Notes: generated from the letters alone by a model not told the origin. Positions 44,679-53,948 are shown, counted from the first letter of the stretch. The stretch: DNA of 64,000 nucleotides from Agrobacterium larrymoorei (GCF_013322225.1 NZ_JAAMFB010000028.1:1-64000); one strand, 5' to 3'. A program made the numbers and translations.

Positions 44679-46187
44679 ATGAAGGGTACAAGACTGCTCA
44701 TCGGCGCGCTGCTGGCTGCGTCTGCGGTAACGCCAAGCTACGCGCAAAGCGCAGGCAAGGACGTCACCATCGTTCTGGATGAAGAAGTGGACCTCGTGGA
44801 GCCATGCATGGCCACGCGCTCCAACATCGGACGCATCATTCTTCAGAATGTGTCGGAAACGCTGACCGAGCTCGACGTTCGCAACAACAAGGGCCTTCAG
44901 CCACGCCTCGCTGAAAAGTGGGAAGAGTCCAAGCCCGGCACCTGGCGCTTCCATCTGCGCAAGGGCGCAAAGTTCTCCGATGGTTCGGCTTTCGATGCGG
45001 GCGATGTGAAGCATTCCATCGAACGTGCCATGAGCAGCAAGCTCTCCTGCGAAACGCCACGCTATTTCGGCGATACCAAGATTTCCGCCAATGTGGTGGA
45101 TGATAACACCATCGACATTACCGCAGACCCGGCACAGCCGATCCTGCCGCTTCTGATGACGCTCGTCACCATCGTTCCCTCGGAAACGCCGCTGGAATTC
45201 ACCCGCAACCCAATCGGCACCGGCCCTTATAAGCTGACCGAATGGAAGGCTGGCCAGAACATCACGCTGGAGCGCCGTGACGATTACTGGGGCAAGGCTC
45301 CCGATGTCACCAAGGCAACCTATGTCTTCCGTGCCGATCCAGCCGTTCGTGCGGCCATGGTCAAGGCAGGCGAGGCGGATCTTGCGCCGAATATTTCCGA
45401 ACTGGATGCGACGGATGCGAAGATCGATTTCAGCTATCTGAATTCCGAAACCTTCTACATGCGCGTCGATACCTCCATCAAGCCGCTGGATGACGTGCGC
45501 GTTCGCAAGGCACTGAACATGGCGCTGGACCGCGATGCCTTCATCGGCACGCTTTTGCCGAAGGGCGCGGTGAAGGCCGTTGCCATGGTTCCGCCCAGCA
45601 CGCTTGGCTGGAACCCGGATGTGAAGCCGATGCCTTTCGATCCTGAAGGCGCAAAGAAGCTGCTTGAGGAAGCCAAGGCCGATGGCGTGCCGGTGGATAC
45701 GCCGATCACCATCGTCGGACGCACCAACAACTTCCCGAATGTCGTCGAAGTTCTGGAAGCCGCCCAGCAGATGTTCGAAGCCGTCGGTTTCAAGACCAAG
45801 CTTCAGATGTATGAAGTGGCGGAATTCGAGAAGCAGTATTCCAAGCCATATCCGGAAAATCGTGGTCCGCAGCTCGTTGCTGCCCAGCACGATAACTCCC
45901 GCGGCGATCCTGTGTTCTCCATGTACTTCAAATATGACAGCAAGGGCCGTCAGTCCGGTATCGCCAACCCGGAAGTGGACAAGATGATTGCGGATGCAAG
46001 TGCTGCCACCGGCGAGCAGCGCACCAAGGACTGGCAGAAGCTCATCGCCTATCTCTACAATGACGAGGTTGCGGATGTCCTGATGTTCCACATGGTTGGT
46101 TTTGCCCGCGTCAACCCACGCATCGAGTTCAAGCCCACCATTGCCACGAACTCTTCCTTGCAGCTGTCTGAAATCAGCTTCAAGTAA
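44679..46187 (+). CDS. Periplasmic binding protein of a family-5 (Dpp/Opp-type) ABC transporter
   Basis: A protein of about 502 residues with a signal peptide (MKGTRLLIGALLAASAVTPS, cleavage near YAQ) and the SBP_bac_5 fold: LAEKWEESKPGTWRFHLRKGAKFSDGSAFDAGDVKHSIERA and NPIGTGPYKLTEWKAGQNITLERRDDYWG. Members bind peptides, nickel or oligosaccharides. The divergent operon for acid sugars suggests a glycoside, sugar acid or glycopeptide ligand. AGGGAGGAAGTC precedes the ATG. Permeases and a fused ATPase follow in order. Confidence 0.9.
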   Translation: MKGTRLLIGALLAASAVTPSYAQSAGKDVTIVLDEEVDLVEPCMATRSNIGRIILQNVSETLTELDVRNNKGLQPRLAEKWEESKPGTWRFHLRKGAKFSDGSAFDAGDVKHSIERAMSSKLSCETPRYFGDTKISANVVDDNTIDITADPAQPILPLLMTLVTIVPSETPLEFTRNPIGTGPYKLTEWKAGQNITLERRDDYWGKAPDVTKATYVFRADPAVRAAMVKAGEADLAPNISELDATDAKIDFSYLNSETFYMRVDTSIKPLDDVRVRKALNMALDRDAFIGTLLPKGAVKAVAMVPPSTLGWNPDVKPMPFDPEGAKKLLEEAKADGVPVDTPITIVGRTNNFPNVVEVLEAAQQMFEAVGFKTKLQMYEVAEFEKQYSKPYPENRGPQLVAAQHDNSRGDPVFSMYFKYDSKGRQSGIANPEVDKMIADASAATGEQRTKDWQKLIAYLYNDEVADVLMFHMVGFARVNPRIEFKPTIATNSSLQLSEISFK

Positions 46188-46255
46188 TCCAACCCAACGC
46201 CAATCGGAAAAGGCGGGCTCAGTTCCGCCTTTTCTCCATCACCGGAGAAAGTTCG

Positions 46256-47170
46256 ATGGGAAAGAAGATTTACAAGCGGATCATATCGAGCCTGTTCTCG
46301 CTGGTTGCGCTTATCGTTATCGTGTTCTTCCTCTCAAGGCTCACCGGCGATCCGGCGGCTCTGTTCCTGCCGATCGACGCCAGCCAGGAGATGCTGGACA
46401 AGTTCCGCGAACTTCACGGTCTGAATGACCCGCTGATCGAGCAATTCGGTCGTTACGTCTGGGATGTGCTGCATCTGGACTTCGGTGATAGTCTGCGCAA
46501 GGCGCGTCCCGCCATCGACGTCGTGTTGGAAGCCTTCACCTGGACGCTGCAACTGGCGCTGATCACCATCTCGCTCGTCACTGTCGCCGCTATCGTCATC
46601 GGTTCGCTCGCAGCCTTCCGCCCCGGCGGCCTGTTCGATCGCTTCGTGTCGCTGGTATCGCTGATTGGCGCATCCGCCCCGGATTTCTGGATCGCCATCG
46701 TCGGCATTGTCGTGTTCTCCGTCACGCTCGGCTGGGTTCCAACCTCTGGCACAGGCACCATCTGGCACTGGATTTTGCCGATTGCGGTTCTCTTCATCCG
46801 CCCCTTCGGCCTTATTCTGCAGATCGTTCGCGGCTCCATGCTCACCGCCTTCGGCTCGGCCTATGTGAAGACGGCGCGCGCCAAGGGTGTCGGCAACCGC
46901 GCCATCATCTTCGTACACACGCTACGCAATGCCATGCTGCCGGTCATCACGGTTATTGGCGATCAGGCCGCTGCCATGCTCAATGGTGCTGTGGTGGTGG
47001 AAACCATTTTCGGCTTCCCCGGCGTCGGCAAGCTCATGATCGATTCCATTCTCCAGCGAGATTTCAATGTCATTCTCGCGGCGATCATGGTCACTGCCAT
47101 CGCCATCTTCATCATGAACCTGCTGATCGACCTTGCCTATGCGGCGCTCGATCCTCGCCTGCGGACGTGA
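46256..47170 (+). CDS. ABC transporter permease, DppB/OppB type
   Basis: A 304-residue inner-membrane permease with about six hydrophobic segments (KRIISSLFSLVALIVIVFFLSRL at the N-terminus). The EAA-type loop lies in FGSAYVKTARAKGVGNRAIIFVHTLRNAMLPVITVIGDQ, the site that docks the ATPase. It follows the binding-protein gene by 68 bases and precedes the second permease by four. Together they form the channel of the transporter. Confidence 0.92.
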   Translation: MGKKIYKRIISSLFSLVALIVIVFFLSRLTGDPAALFLPIDASQEMLDKFRELHGLNDPLIEQFGRYVWDVLHLDFGDSLRKARPAIDVVLEAFTWTLQLALITISLVTVAAIVIGSLAAFRPGGLFDRFVSLVSLIGASAPDFWIAIVGIVVFSVTLGWVPTSGTGTIWHWILPIAVLFIRPFGLILQIVRGSMLTAFGSAYVKTARAKGVGNRAIIFVHTLRNAMLPVITVIGDQAAAMLNGAVVVETIFGFPGVGKLMIDSILQRDFNVILAAIMVTAIAIFIMNLLIDLAYAALDPRLRT

Positions 47171-47174
47171 GGCC

Positions 47175-48110
47175 ATGACCATGACCAGTACAATTCCACA
47201 GATTGAGACCACTGAGGCCAAAGAACGCAGCCGCTTTGCCGTTGTTCTCGGCATGTTGTGGCGGGACAAGTTCGCCTTCGTCGCCACGCTGTTTCTGATC
47301 TTTGCCGTGTTCTGCGCACTCTTCGGGCCGATGCTCCTGAACGATTCAGCGACCGCCATGAACCTGCGCGCCCGCAACATGGCGCCGTTCAGCCTCGCCA
47401 ATGGCTGGATGTTCGTGCTTGGTGCGGATGCGTTGGGCCGTTCGCTTCTTGCCCGCATCGTGGTCGCGGCCCAGAATACGATGATGATTGCCGCCGGTGC
47501 CGTTGTCTGCTCGGCCATCATGGGTTCGCTTCTGGGGCTGGTGGCCGGTTATGCCTCGCAGCGCGTGTCTAATATCATCATGCGTCTGGCCGACGTCATC
47601 ATGTCCTTTCCGTCGCTGCTGCTCGCCGTCATCGTGCTCTACATGCTGGCGCCATCGGTCGGGAACATCATCATCGTTCTCGCCATCACCCGCATCCCGA
47701 TCTACTTGCGCACCACGCGTGCCGAAGTGCTGGAAATCCGTCAACGCATGTTCGTGCAGGCGGCGGAAGTCATGGGCGCATCGTCCATGCGCATCGTCTT
47801 CCGCCACATCCTGCCGATGGTCATTCCGACGCTGGTGACGATTGCGACGCTCGATTTCGCCTTCGTCATGCTGGCGGAATCCTCCCTGTCCTTCCTCGGC
47901 ATCGGCATTCAGCCGCCGGAAATCACCTGGGGTCTGATGGTCGCGCAGGGCAAGCAGTACCTGACGAATGCCTGGTGGCTGGCTTTCTGGCCGGGTCTCG
48001 CCATCATTCTCACCACGCTCTCGCTCAACCTTCTGTCCAACTGGATGCGTATCGCGCTCGATCCTGTTCAGCGCTGGAGACTGGAAATCGGAGGAAAGAA
48101 GAATGGCTGA
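47175..48110 (+). CDS. ABC transporter permease, DppC/OppC type
   Basis: A permease of about 311 residues. The cytoplasmic N-terminus leads into WRDKFAFVATLFLIFAVFCALFG, and the EAA loop is RQRMFVQAAEVMGASSMRIVFRHILPMVIPTL. The extra periplasmic loop and SFLGIGIQPPEITWG segment are typical of OppC/DppC. The MTMTSTIPQ start lies four bases after the first permease. Its end overlaps the ATPase start by eight bases. Confidence 0.92.
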   Translation: MTMTSTIPQIETTEAKERSRFAVVLGMLWRDKFAFVATLFLIFAVFCALFGPMLLNDSATAMNLRARNMAPFSLANGWMFVLGADALGRSLLARIVVAAQNTMMIAAGAVVCSAIMGSLLGLVAGYASQRVSNIIMRLADVIMSFPSLLLAVIVLYMLAPSVGNIIIVLAITRIPIYLRTTRAEVLEIRQRMFVQAAEVMGASSMRIVFRHILPMVIPTLVTIATLDFAFVMLAESSLSFLGIGIQPPEITWGLMVAQGKQYLTNAWWLAFWPGLAIILTTLSLNLLSNWMRIALDPVQRWRLEIGGKKNG

Positions 48111-49707
48111 TCATCTGCTGGAAGTCCGCGATCTTTCCGTCCAGTTCCACACCGCAGGCGGCATCGTCAAAGCGGTCAAAGACATCAGCTGGCATCTGGA
48201 TCGCGGCGAAACGCTTGCGATCCTTGGTGAAAGCGGTTCAGGCAAGTCGGTTTCAGCTTCCGCCATCATGAACCTCATCGATATGCCGCCCGGTGAAATC
48301 ACCAGCGGGCAGGTGCTGTTCTCCGGCCAGAACCTGTTGAGCATGAATGATGAGCAGCGCCGGGAGATCAACGGCAAGCGGATTGCCATGATCTTTCAGG
48401 ATCCGCTGAGCCACCTCAACCCGGTCTACACCGTTGGTTGGCAGATCATCGAGGTCATGAAGGTGCATGGTCTTCAGGCAGACGCGGCGCGCAGACGCGC
48501 TATCGAACTGTTCACTCGCGTCGGTCTGCCATCGCCAGAAGCGGCTATGGAGAAGTATCCTCACCAGTTCTCCGGCGGCCAGCGTCAGCGCATCATGATT
48601 GCCATGGCGCTTGCCATGAAGCCGGACATCGTCATCGCAGACGAACCGACGACCGCGCTCGACGTGACCGTTCAGGCGGAAGTACTGAAGCTTCTGGGCG
48701 AATTGCAAAAAGAAACCGGTATGGGCCTTCTGCTGATTACTCACGACCTCGGCGTGGTTGCTGAAATCGCAGATCGTGTCGTTGTCATGAATTCCGGTGA
48801 GATTGTTGAGTCCGGAACGCCGGAGGATGTCTATCACAATCCCAAACATCCCTACACGCTCAAGCTCATTTCAGCAGCGCCCGGCAAGGGAGAGATGCAC
48901 GAGCCGGATGCCAAGGGTGAGCCTCTGCTGCGTGTCGAGTATCTGGAAAAATCCTACGGTGCATTCAAGGCTTTAAAGGGTGTGTCCTTCAACCTTATGC
49001 CGGGCGAGACGCTTGCTGTCGTCGGCGAAAGCGGGTCGGGGAAATCTACTCTTGCACGTGCGTTGTTGCGGCTTGAGCCCTCCGACAGTGGTCATGCCTA
49101 CTGGAAAGGACGTGACCTCCTGACAATGCCGCCGAAGGAACTTTACGGCCTTCGTCGCCAGATGCAGATGGTTTTTCAGGATCCAACACAATCGCTCAAT
49201 CCGCGAATGTCGGTCTATCAACTCATTTCCGAGGCTTGGGTCATTCACCCGGAAATTCTGCCCAAGGCGAAGTGGCGCGCTCGGGTAGCAGAGTTGCTCG
49301 CGCAAGTGGGTCTGTCACCTGCACATGCGTCACGTTATCCGCACCAGTTTTCCGGCGGTCAGCGCCAGCGCATCGCCATTGCCCGCGCTCTTGCACTGGA
49401 GCCCGAACTTATCGTTTGCGACGAGGCGGTGTCGGCGCTCGACGTCTCTATCCAGGCGCAGGTCATTGCCCTTCTCGACAAACTGCGCCGTGAACTCGGT
49501 ATCGCTTTCATTTTCATTGCGCACGATCTGCCAGTGGTTCGAGATTTCGCTGACCACGTCATGGTCATGCAGAACGGCAATATCGTTGAAATGGGAACAG
49601 TGCGGCAGATTTTCGAAACGCCGGTTAAGGAGTATACGCAGAAGTTGCTTGCGGCTGGGCTTGATCCGGATCCGCGGGTACAGGCTGCGAAAGCGAGGGC
49701 TTCTTGA
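48103..49707 (+). CDS. Fused dual ATP-binding protein of the Dpp/Opp-type transporter
   Basis: A 534-residue protein with two complete ABC ATPase domains in one chain, equivalent to DppD plus DppF. Domain 1 (residues about 5-260) has GESGSGKSVSAS, SGGQRQRIMIA and DEPTTALD. Domain 2 (about 280-525) has GESGSGKSTLAR, SGGQRQRIAIA and DEAVSALD. Both look catalytically competent. The ATG at 48103 is in a good ribosome-binding context (GGAGGAAAG). The fusion is known in some rhizobial and enteric transporters (YejF, GsiA-like). It completes the five-component importer. Confidence 0.92.
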   Translation: MADHLLEVRDLSVQFHTAGGIVKAVKDISWHLDRGETLAILGESGSGKSVSASAIMNLIDMPPGEITSGQVLFSGQNLLSMNDEQRREINGKRIAMIFQDPLSHLNPVYTVGWQIIEVMKVHGLQADAARRRAIELFTRVGLPSPEAAMEKYPHQFSGGQRQRIMIAMALAMKPDIVIADEPTTALDVTVQAEVLKLLGELQKETGMGLLLITHDLGVVAEIADRVVVMNSGEIVESGTPEDVYHNPKHPYTLKLISAAPGKGEMHEPDAKGEPLLRVEYLEKSYGAFKALKGVSFNLMPGETLAVVGESGSGKSTLARALLRLEPSDSGHAYWKGRDLLTMPPKELYGLRRQMQMVFQDPTQSLNPRMSVYQLISEAWVIHPEILPKAKWRARVAELLAQVGLSPAHASRYPHQFSGGQRQRIAIARALALEPELIVCDEAVSALDVSIQAQVIALLDKLRRELGIAFIFIAHDLPVVRDFADHVMVMQNGNIVEMGTVRQIFETPVKEYTQKLLAAGLDPDPRVQAAKARAS

Positions 49708-49754
49708 AGCCGTCACACCATTGACTGTATTGCCTGCGTCTGCACGCCTCACCT

Positions 49755-49796
49755 GAAAAATCTATGACTTAGCTTGCGCTAAGATCATGATTTTTC
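49755..49796 (+). terminator. Rho-independent terminator after the ABC transporter operon
   Basis: GAAAAATC pairs with GATTTTTC, with inner TGA/TCA and TTAGC/GCTAA arms around a TTGC loop. It lies 48 bases after the ATPase stop and ends in a T-rich tail. Confidence 0.72.
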
Positions 49797-49875
49797 TTCC
49801 TCTCTCACAGGGGTAGAGGTAGGGAGCTTATCGCAACGGTGAGGCGAATTTATCTCTCTCCCTGTGGGAGATAAA

Positions 49876-49917
49876 GCAATTTCAACACCTTAGCTTCAGC
49901 TGAGTGTTAGAAATTGC
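49876..49917. repeat. Long imperfect hairpin downstream of telA
   Basis: GCAATTTC/GAAATTGC, AACAC/GTGTT and AGCT/AGCT arms stack into one hairpin with small bulges. It lies between the convergent ABC operon and telA, and on the telA strand it is followed by TTTATC. It may act as the telA terminator. Its AT-rich palindrome differs from the GC-rich units at 40094 and 59436. Confidence 0.6.
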
Positions 49918-49953
49918 AAGTGAGGGGTCGCGCTCTTCTACGCTACGTCTACC

Positions 49954-51288
49954 TCACTCCCCAAAACCCGGCATCTGGTTCACACTAATCATCTGCCGTA
50001 TCGTTCTATCAGCCACCCGCTCGGCCCGCGCTTTCGAGTCCACCTCATCCTCGGGGAACGTATAAGACATATAGGACAATGACGTCTCAAGGTCGTTGTT
50101 GTTGTGGCCGAGAATAGCGGCGAAATAGCTGTTCTTAGTGACGCTGGAAGGCGCGAAATTGCGATATGCGATCTCGGCGTAGAGGTGGCGTAGGCCATAG
50201 GGCTTTGGCGGCTCTTCCTTTGGCCAGACATCCTCGAATTTTGCGATCATCGCGTCGCGCAACGGCAACCGAGCGTCGGATGAAAAGTCATCCACGCTCA
50301 TGCCGAGCCAAAGTTTGCCGTCACTGCTTTCCCGCAGACGGCGATAGGCATCGAGAACGATCCGGGATTGTTCCAACACCGGAATTTCGTAGGTCACGCC
50401 GAATTTCGTGCCCTCGCCCTGTTTGGTTTTCGCCTGTCCGTTGAAAAGCACGCTCCATTTGGAGACGCCCTTACCATAGGGGGCGGGTGACAATTCTGCC
50501 TGCGTGAAAACCTCGAAAGGCCGCCGTCCGGTCGTGCCAATCAGCCCAATGCCGATGGTCATGGGGTCGGAGGACAGCAGGAAGCGGCGACAACGCCGCA
50601 TCACTTCGCCATAGTTTTCGAAGGTGACGAGCGAACCATGCTTGACGGCGATCTTCGCCATCTTGGCCTTGCGCGCTTCGTCGTAAAGCTGCGGCGTGCC
50701 GGCAGCGATGCGCAACATCGGGTGCTGATCGCCAAATGCTTCGCGGATCGCGTTGCGATATTTGGTGATGTAGGAAATGACCGTCGCCTGCGCCTTGTCG
50801 CCCATCGAAGCCATCTCGGCATCCCACAGGGCCTGCATCTCTTCCTTTTTCGTCATGCCGTTGATGGCGGAGATGAAGTCGGAAACACGCAACAGGAAGC
50901 GCGGTTTGCGCCCAACGCTGTTGAGTTCGGCCCGCTCCAGCTTGTCCGCTATTGAGCTTGCGACGCCCTGCTGCGGGTAATCCCCGCGGCTGATAAAGGT
51001 ATCGAGCCGCTCGCGCAGCTTCTTCATGTTGCAGATGGCAAGCGGCGTCGTCTTCGGACCGAACGCATCCTTCAGCGCATATCTATATTTGACGATGTAG
51101 AGTTCGAGCGTTTTCGCTGTGCGGCCATTGTCGAAATGAAAGCGAACTTCCTGGTCCCAGAGTTGGCCGATCTTTTTGGTGTCGTAAGTCCCGTCTTTCT
51201 TGACCGTCGACTTAATCTTCTCCACGAATTCGGCGATGCGATCTACAAGTATGGGTGTTTTTGTTTTTCTTTTTTCGACCACGGACAT
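49954..51288 (-). CDS. telA: Protelomerase (hairpin telomere resolvase)
   Basis: A 444-residue protein that I recognise as the TelA protelomerase of Agrobacterium (Atu2523 in strain C58), which cuts and rejoins telomere junctions into covalently closed hairpins so that the linear chromosome can replicate. Matching segments include YHFDNGRT-type HFDNGRTAKTLELYIVKYR, LAICNMKKLRERL, ISYITKYRNAIREAFGD and KWSVLFNGQAKTKQGEGTK. The tyrosine-recombinase residues are present: Arg256 in TGRRP, Lys287 in NGQAKTK, Arg367 in YGLRHLY, His395 in LGHNNND and the nucleophile Tyr406 in SLSYMSY. GAGGGAGCG precedes the ATG. It stands alone, upstream neighbour an M24 peptidase. An intact gene implies this organism has a hairpin-ended replicon. 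Confidence 0.93.
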   Translation of the reverse strand: MSVVEKRKTKTPILVDRIAEFVEKIKSTVKKDGTYDTKKIGQLWDQEVRFHFDNGRTAKTLELYIVKYRYALKDAFGPKTTPLAICNMKKLRERLDTFISRGDYPQQGVASSIADKLERAELNSVGRKPRFLLRVSDFISAINGMTKKEEMQALWDAEMASMGDKAQATVISYITKYRNAIREAFGDQHPMLRIAAGTPQLYDEARKAKMAKIAVKHGSLVTFENYGEVMRRCRRFLLSSDPMTIGIGLIGTTGRRPFEVFTQAELSPAPYGKGVSKWSVLFNGQAKTKQGEGTKFGVTYEIPVLEQSRIVLDAYRRLRESSDGKLWLGMSVDDFSSDARLPLRDAMIAKFEDVWPKEEPPKPYGLRHLYAEIAYRNFAPSSVTKNSYFAAILGHNNNDLETSLSYMSYTFPEDEVDSKARAERVADRTIRQMISVNQMPGFGE

Positions 51289-51366
51289 CGCTCGCTCCCT
51301 CAGTATGCCTTGGGATAGAAAATCTATATTTGCTGCGCAAGCGCAAAATCGCTCGGTGTCGATAAG

Positions 51367-52506
51367 TTATGCAAAAGGTTCGGTCGGAGAGTTGGCGGGT
51401 TGCGTGAACCAGCGTGCGCCTTCTGCGCTCATATAGATGTGGTCTTCCAAGCGAATACCGAAGCGATCCGGGTAGACCAGCATGGGTTCGTTGGAAAAAC
51501 ACATGCCCTCAGCAAGTGTTTGCCCGTTGCCGCGCACAATATATGGCTCCTCGTGAATTTCGAGACCCAGTCCGTGTCCGGCACGGTGGGGCAGACCGGG
51601 TAGCGCGTAACCCGGCCCCAGCCCATGTCTCGCCAGAACTTCGCGGGCGGCGTCATCCAGCGTACTACAGGCGGCACCGAGCTTGGCCGCATCGAACACG
51701 GCCTGTTGTGCTTCCCGCTCGATTGTCCAGGCCTTCGCGAAATCGGCGCCCAGCTCATCCAGCACATAGGTGCGGGTCAGATCGGAGTGATAGCCATCGA
51801 TGCGCGTCCCGGTATCGACCAGAATGACGTCGCGATCCTTCAGTATCTGGTCGCCCTCGGCCCCATGCGGAAGTGAAGTGGCCGCACCGAAGGAAACGAT
51901 GCAGAATGTCGAGCCGCTTTCGCCAAGCTCGCGGTGCTGCTCATCGATGAAGCGCACGACGTCCGAGGCGCGAGTGCCGGGCTTCATGATAGAATGCGCC
52001 CGCTTCTGAACTTCGAGCGTCAGGCCCATGGCATATTTGATGATGGCGATTTCAGACGCCGACTTGCGGCAGCGGAGATCACGGATCAGACGGCTGCCGT
52101 CGATAAGGCGATACTGTCCCAGCTTTTGCGCCAGAGCGTGATAGGTGAACAGTGGCAGCGCATCATCCAGCGCAACGCGCCCGTGCTCGCCGACCAGAGA
52201 GGCCACAAGCGTCGCAGGGCTTTCTTCTTCCTGCCAGAGATGAACCTCGCCACCGATGTGCGGCAGCGTATCGACGCGGCTCTTCTCGAAGCCCGGGACG
52301 ATATAGTGCAGGTCGGTCGCGGTGATAACTGCACCCAGCAGGCGCTCACTTTGATGCCAGATAAGACCGGTGAAATAGCGAAGGCTTTCGGTCGAGCCAA
52401 GCAGAACCGCACCGACATTATGTTCGGTCATCTTGTGCCGCAGCAGGGCAATCCGTTGAATTCTCTCGGCATCGAAGATGGGGGAGGGCTTGTTTGCTGT
52501 TAGCAT
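51367..52506 (-). CDS. M24-family (Xaa-Pro-type) aminopeptidase
   Basis: About 379 residues with an N-terminal creatinase-like domain and a C-terminal pita-bread metallopeptidase fold. The dimetal ligands are seen in ILVDTGTRIDGYHSDLTRT (two Asp), GLPHRAGHGLGLEIHEEP (His, Glu region) and GIRLEDHIYM (Glu). Members cleave N-terminal residues before proline or act on modified amino acids. The start MLTANKPSP removes a polar shadow extension. It lies 78 bases upstream of telA in the same direction. Confidence 0.88.
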   Translation of the reverse strand: MLTANKPSPIFDAERIQRIALLRHKMTEHNVGAVLLGSTESLRYFTGLIWHQSERLLGAVITATDLHYIVPGFEKSRVDTLPHIGGEVHLWQEEESPATLVASLVGEHGRVALDDALPLFTYHALAQKLGQYRLIDGSRLIRDLRCRKSASEIAIIKYAMGLTLEVQKRAHSIMKPGTRASDVVRFIDEQHRELGESGSTFCIVSFGAATSLPHGAEGDQILKDRDVILVDTGTRIDGYHSDLTRTYVLDELGADFAKAWTIEREAQQAVFDAAKLGAACSTLDDAAREVLARHGLGPGYALPGLPHRAGHGLGLEIHEEPYIVRGNGQTLAEGMCFSNEPMLVYPDRFGIRLEDHIYMSAEGARWFTQPANSPTEPFA

Positions 52507-52580
52507 AGTTGGCGGCCTTTCAGTACGTGCCGCCAAGCTTTACAAAGATGCGCCCTTGTATTCAATATGTCGACAAGCGC

Positions 52581-53948
52581 TTATTTTAGCAGCCGGTTCT
52601 TCAGCGAAGCGACGATACGCTTGGTAAGCGCCTCGTAATCCTCATCGAAATGGTGCCCACCATCGATGCCGATGATTTCGACGCCCTTGTCCTTCAAAGC
52701 GGGGCAGGCCGCATCCTCATCGTCCGTTCCATAAACACACTGAACAATCTTGGGGTCGATCTTAGCCAGATCATTGACCGGGTCTTCCGCGCCATCGGCG
52801 GAAACGCCAAGCCATCCGCCGACAGAAATTTCGTAAGAGACTTCGTGCGAGAGGGACAACAGGCTCATTTGGACCACTCTGGCTTTGTCTTTATCGGCGA
52901 GATTATTAAACGCGACCGGCAAAATGTCTGCACCGAATGAGTAGCCAATCAGCAGAACCTTGTCGACCTTGAACTCCTTACGGTAAGTCTCGATGATCCG
53001 CGAAAGATCGCTTGAGATCTCCTCTGGTTTCTTTTCGGACCAGAAGTAACGAAGGGAGTCCACGCCGATGGTCGGAACCCCGTCCTTCTGTAGAAAGTCG
53101 CCGACATCCTTGTCCAGGTCGCGCCAGCCGCCGTCGCCGGAGTAGATGATCGCCATCGTGTCCATCGTCGGCTTGGCCTCCAGCACCGTCAGCGGCAAGC
53201 CGAGTGGATTGTCCGAATTCGCGGCGGCCTCAATCCGGTCCTGCAGGATCTGAATCAGTGCCGCCTGCGCGTCGTCCTTCACGTCGCTGACGTCGATATC
53301 GGGATGCGATTGCACCAGCGTGTTGACGTGGTCTCGGCCCTTTTGGTCGGCCTTGCTCGTAAACAGCACGTTGACCGGCGCAGGCAGTGGACCATCCGTC
53401 AGGCCGTAAATGGTGCGGCCATTGTCCTTCTGCTTGGTCGCTGGCGTGCACAAAACCTTTTCCAGCGGAATACCGGCAACCGGATCGACGGCCACGGCTT
53501 CGCCAACCGTTGCAGCCGGGCTCTGCGCTATCATCGCCAGCGCCAGCGTGCCGCCTTCGCCGATACCGGCGATTAGCGGTGGGCTATAGTTGGAAACTCC
53601 GGCCTTGCGTTGGATTTCCTGCGCGAGTTCCTCGATGTCGGAAATCATGTAGATGCAGTCGTCGTCATCGGCTTTCAGCGCTTCCAGATATTTCGGAAGA
53701 TCGATACCGACGACGGCGGCGCCTTTTTCGAGAAGCGCATCGGCCTGCGCCTGCTCTTCCGGACCCCAGCCGTTTTCATCCGAAATCAGGAATACGCTGG
53801 AGGTCAGTTCTCCATCCGGCAGCATGATGTGATCGGCGGGGATCATGCCGGTCTGGTAATCCGCCTTGTTGTCCTGCGCGGAGGCGGCTACGGGAAAAAG
53901 GAATGCCGCTGCAAGCAGCGCAGCCTTGAGATGTTTCAAACCCGTCAT
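52581..53948 (-). CDS. acvB: AcvB/VirJ-family lysyl-phosphatidylglycerol hydrolase
   Basis: A 455-residue periplasmic protein with a signal peptide (LKAALLAAAFLFPVAASAQ). It has two VirJ-like alpha/beta-hydrolase halves; the C-terminal one keeps the nucleophile elbow GYSFGAD and a late His in IDGGHHFDEDY, while the N-terminal elbow is degenerate (GIGEGGT). AcvB is a chromosomal virulence factor of Agrobacterium that hydrolyses lysyl-phosphatidylglycerol, balancing its synthase LpiA. The ATG overlaps the lpiA stop by four bases (ATGA), so synthesis and degradation are translationally coupled. Confidence 0.92.
   Translation of the reverse strand: MTGLKHLKAALLAAAFLFPVAASAQDNKADYQTGMIPADHIMLPDGELTSSVFLISDENGWGPEEQAQADALLEKGAAVVGIDLPKYLEALKADDDDCIYMISDIEELAQEIQRKAGVSNYSPPLIAGIGEGGTLALAMIAQSPAATVGEAVAVDPVAGIPLEKVLCTPATKQKDNGRTIYGLTDGPLPAPVNVLFTSKADQKGRDHVNTLVQSHPDIDVSDVKDDAQAALIQILQDRIEAAANSDNPLGLPLTVLEAKPTMDTMAIIYSGDGGWRDLDKDVGDFLQKDGVPTIGVDSLRYFWSEKKPEEISSDLSRIIETYRKEFKVDKVLLIGYSFGADILPVAFNNLADKDKARVVQMSLLSLSHEVSYEISVGGWLGVSADGAEDPVNDLAKIDPKIVQCVYGTDDEDAACPALKDKGVEIIGIDGGHHFDEDYEALTKRIVASLKNRLLK

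Noticed and set aside
49954..51288. Phage or genomic-island integrase
   Set aside because: It has the tyrosine-recombinase residues, but the N-terminal and linker segments match the Agrobacterium protelomerase and no tRNA, attachment repeat or phage gene is nearby.
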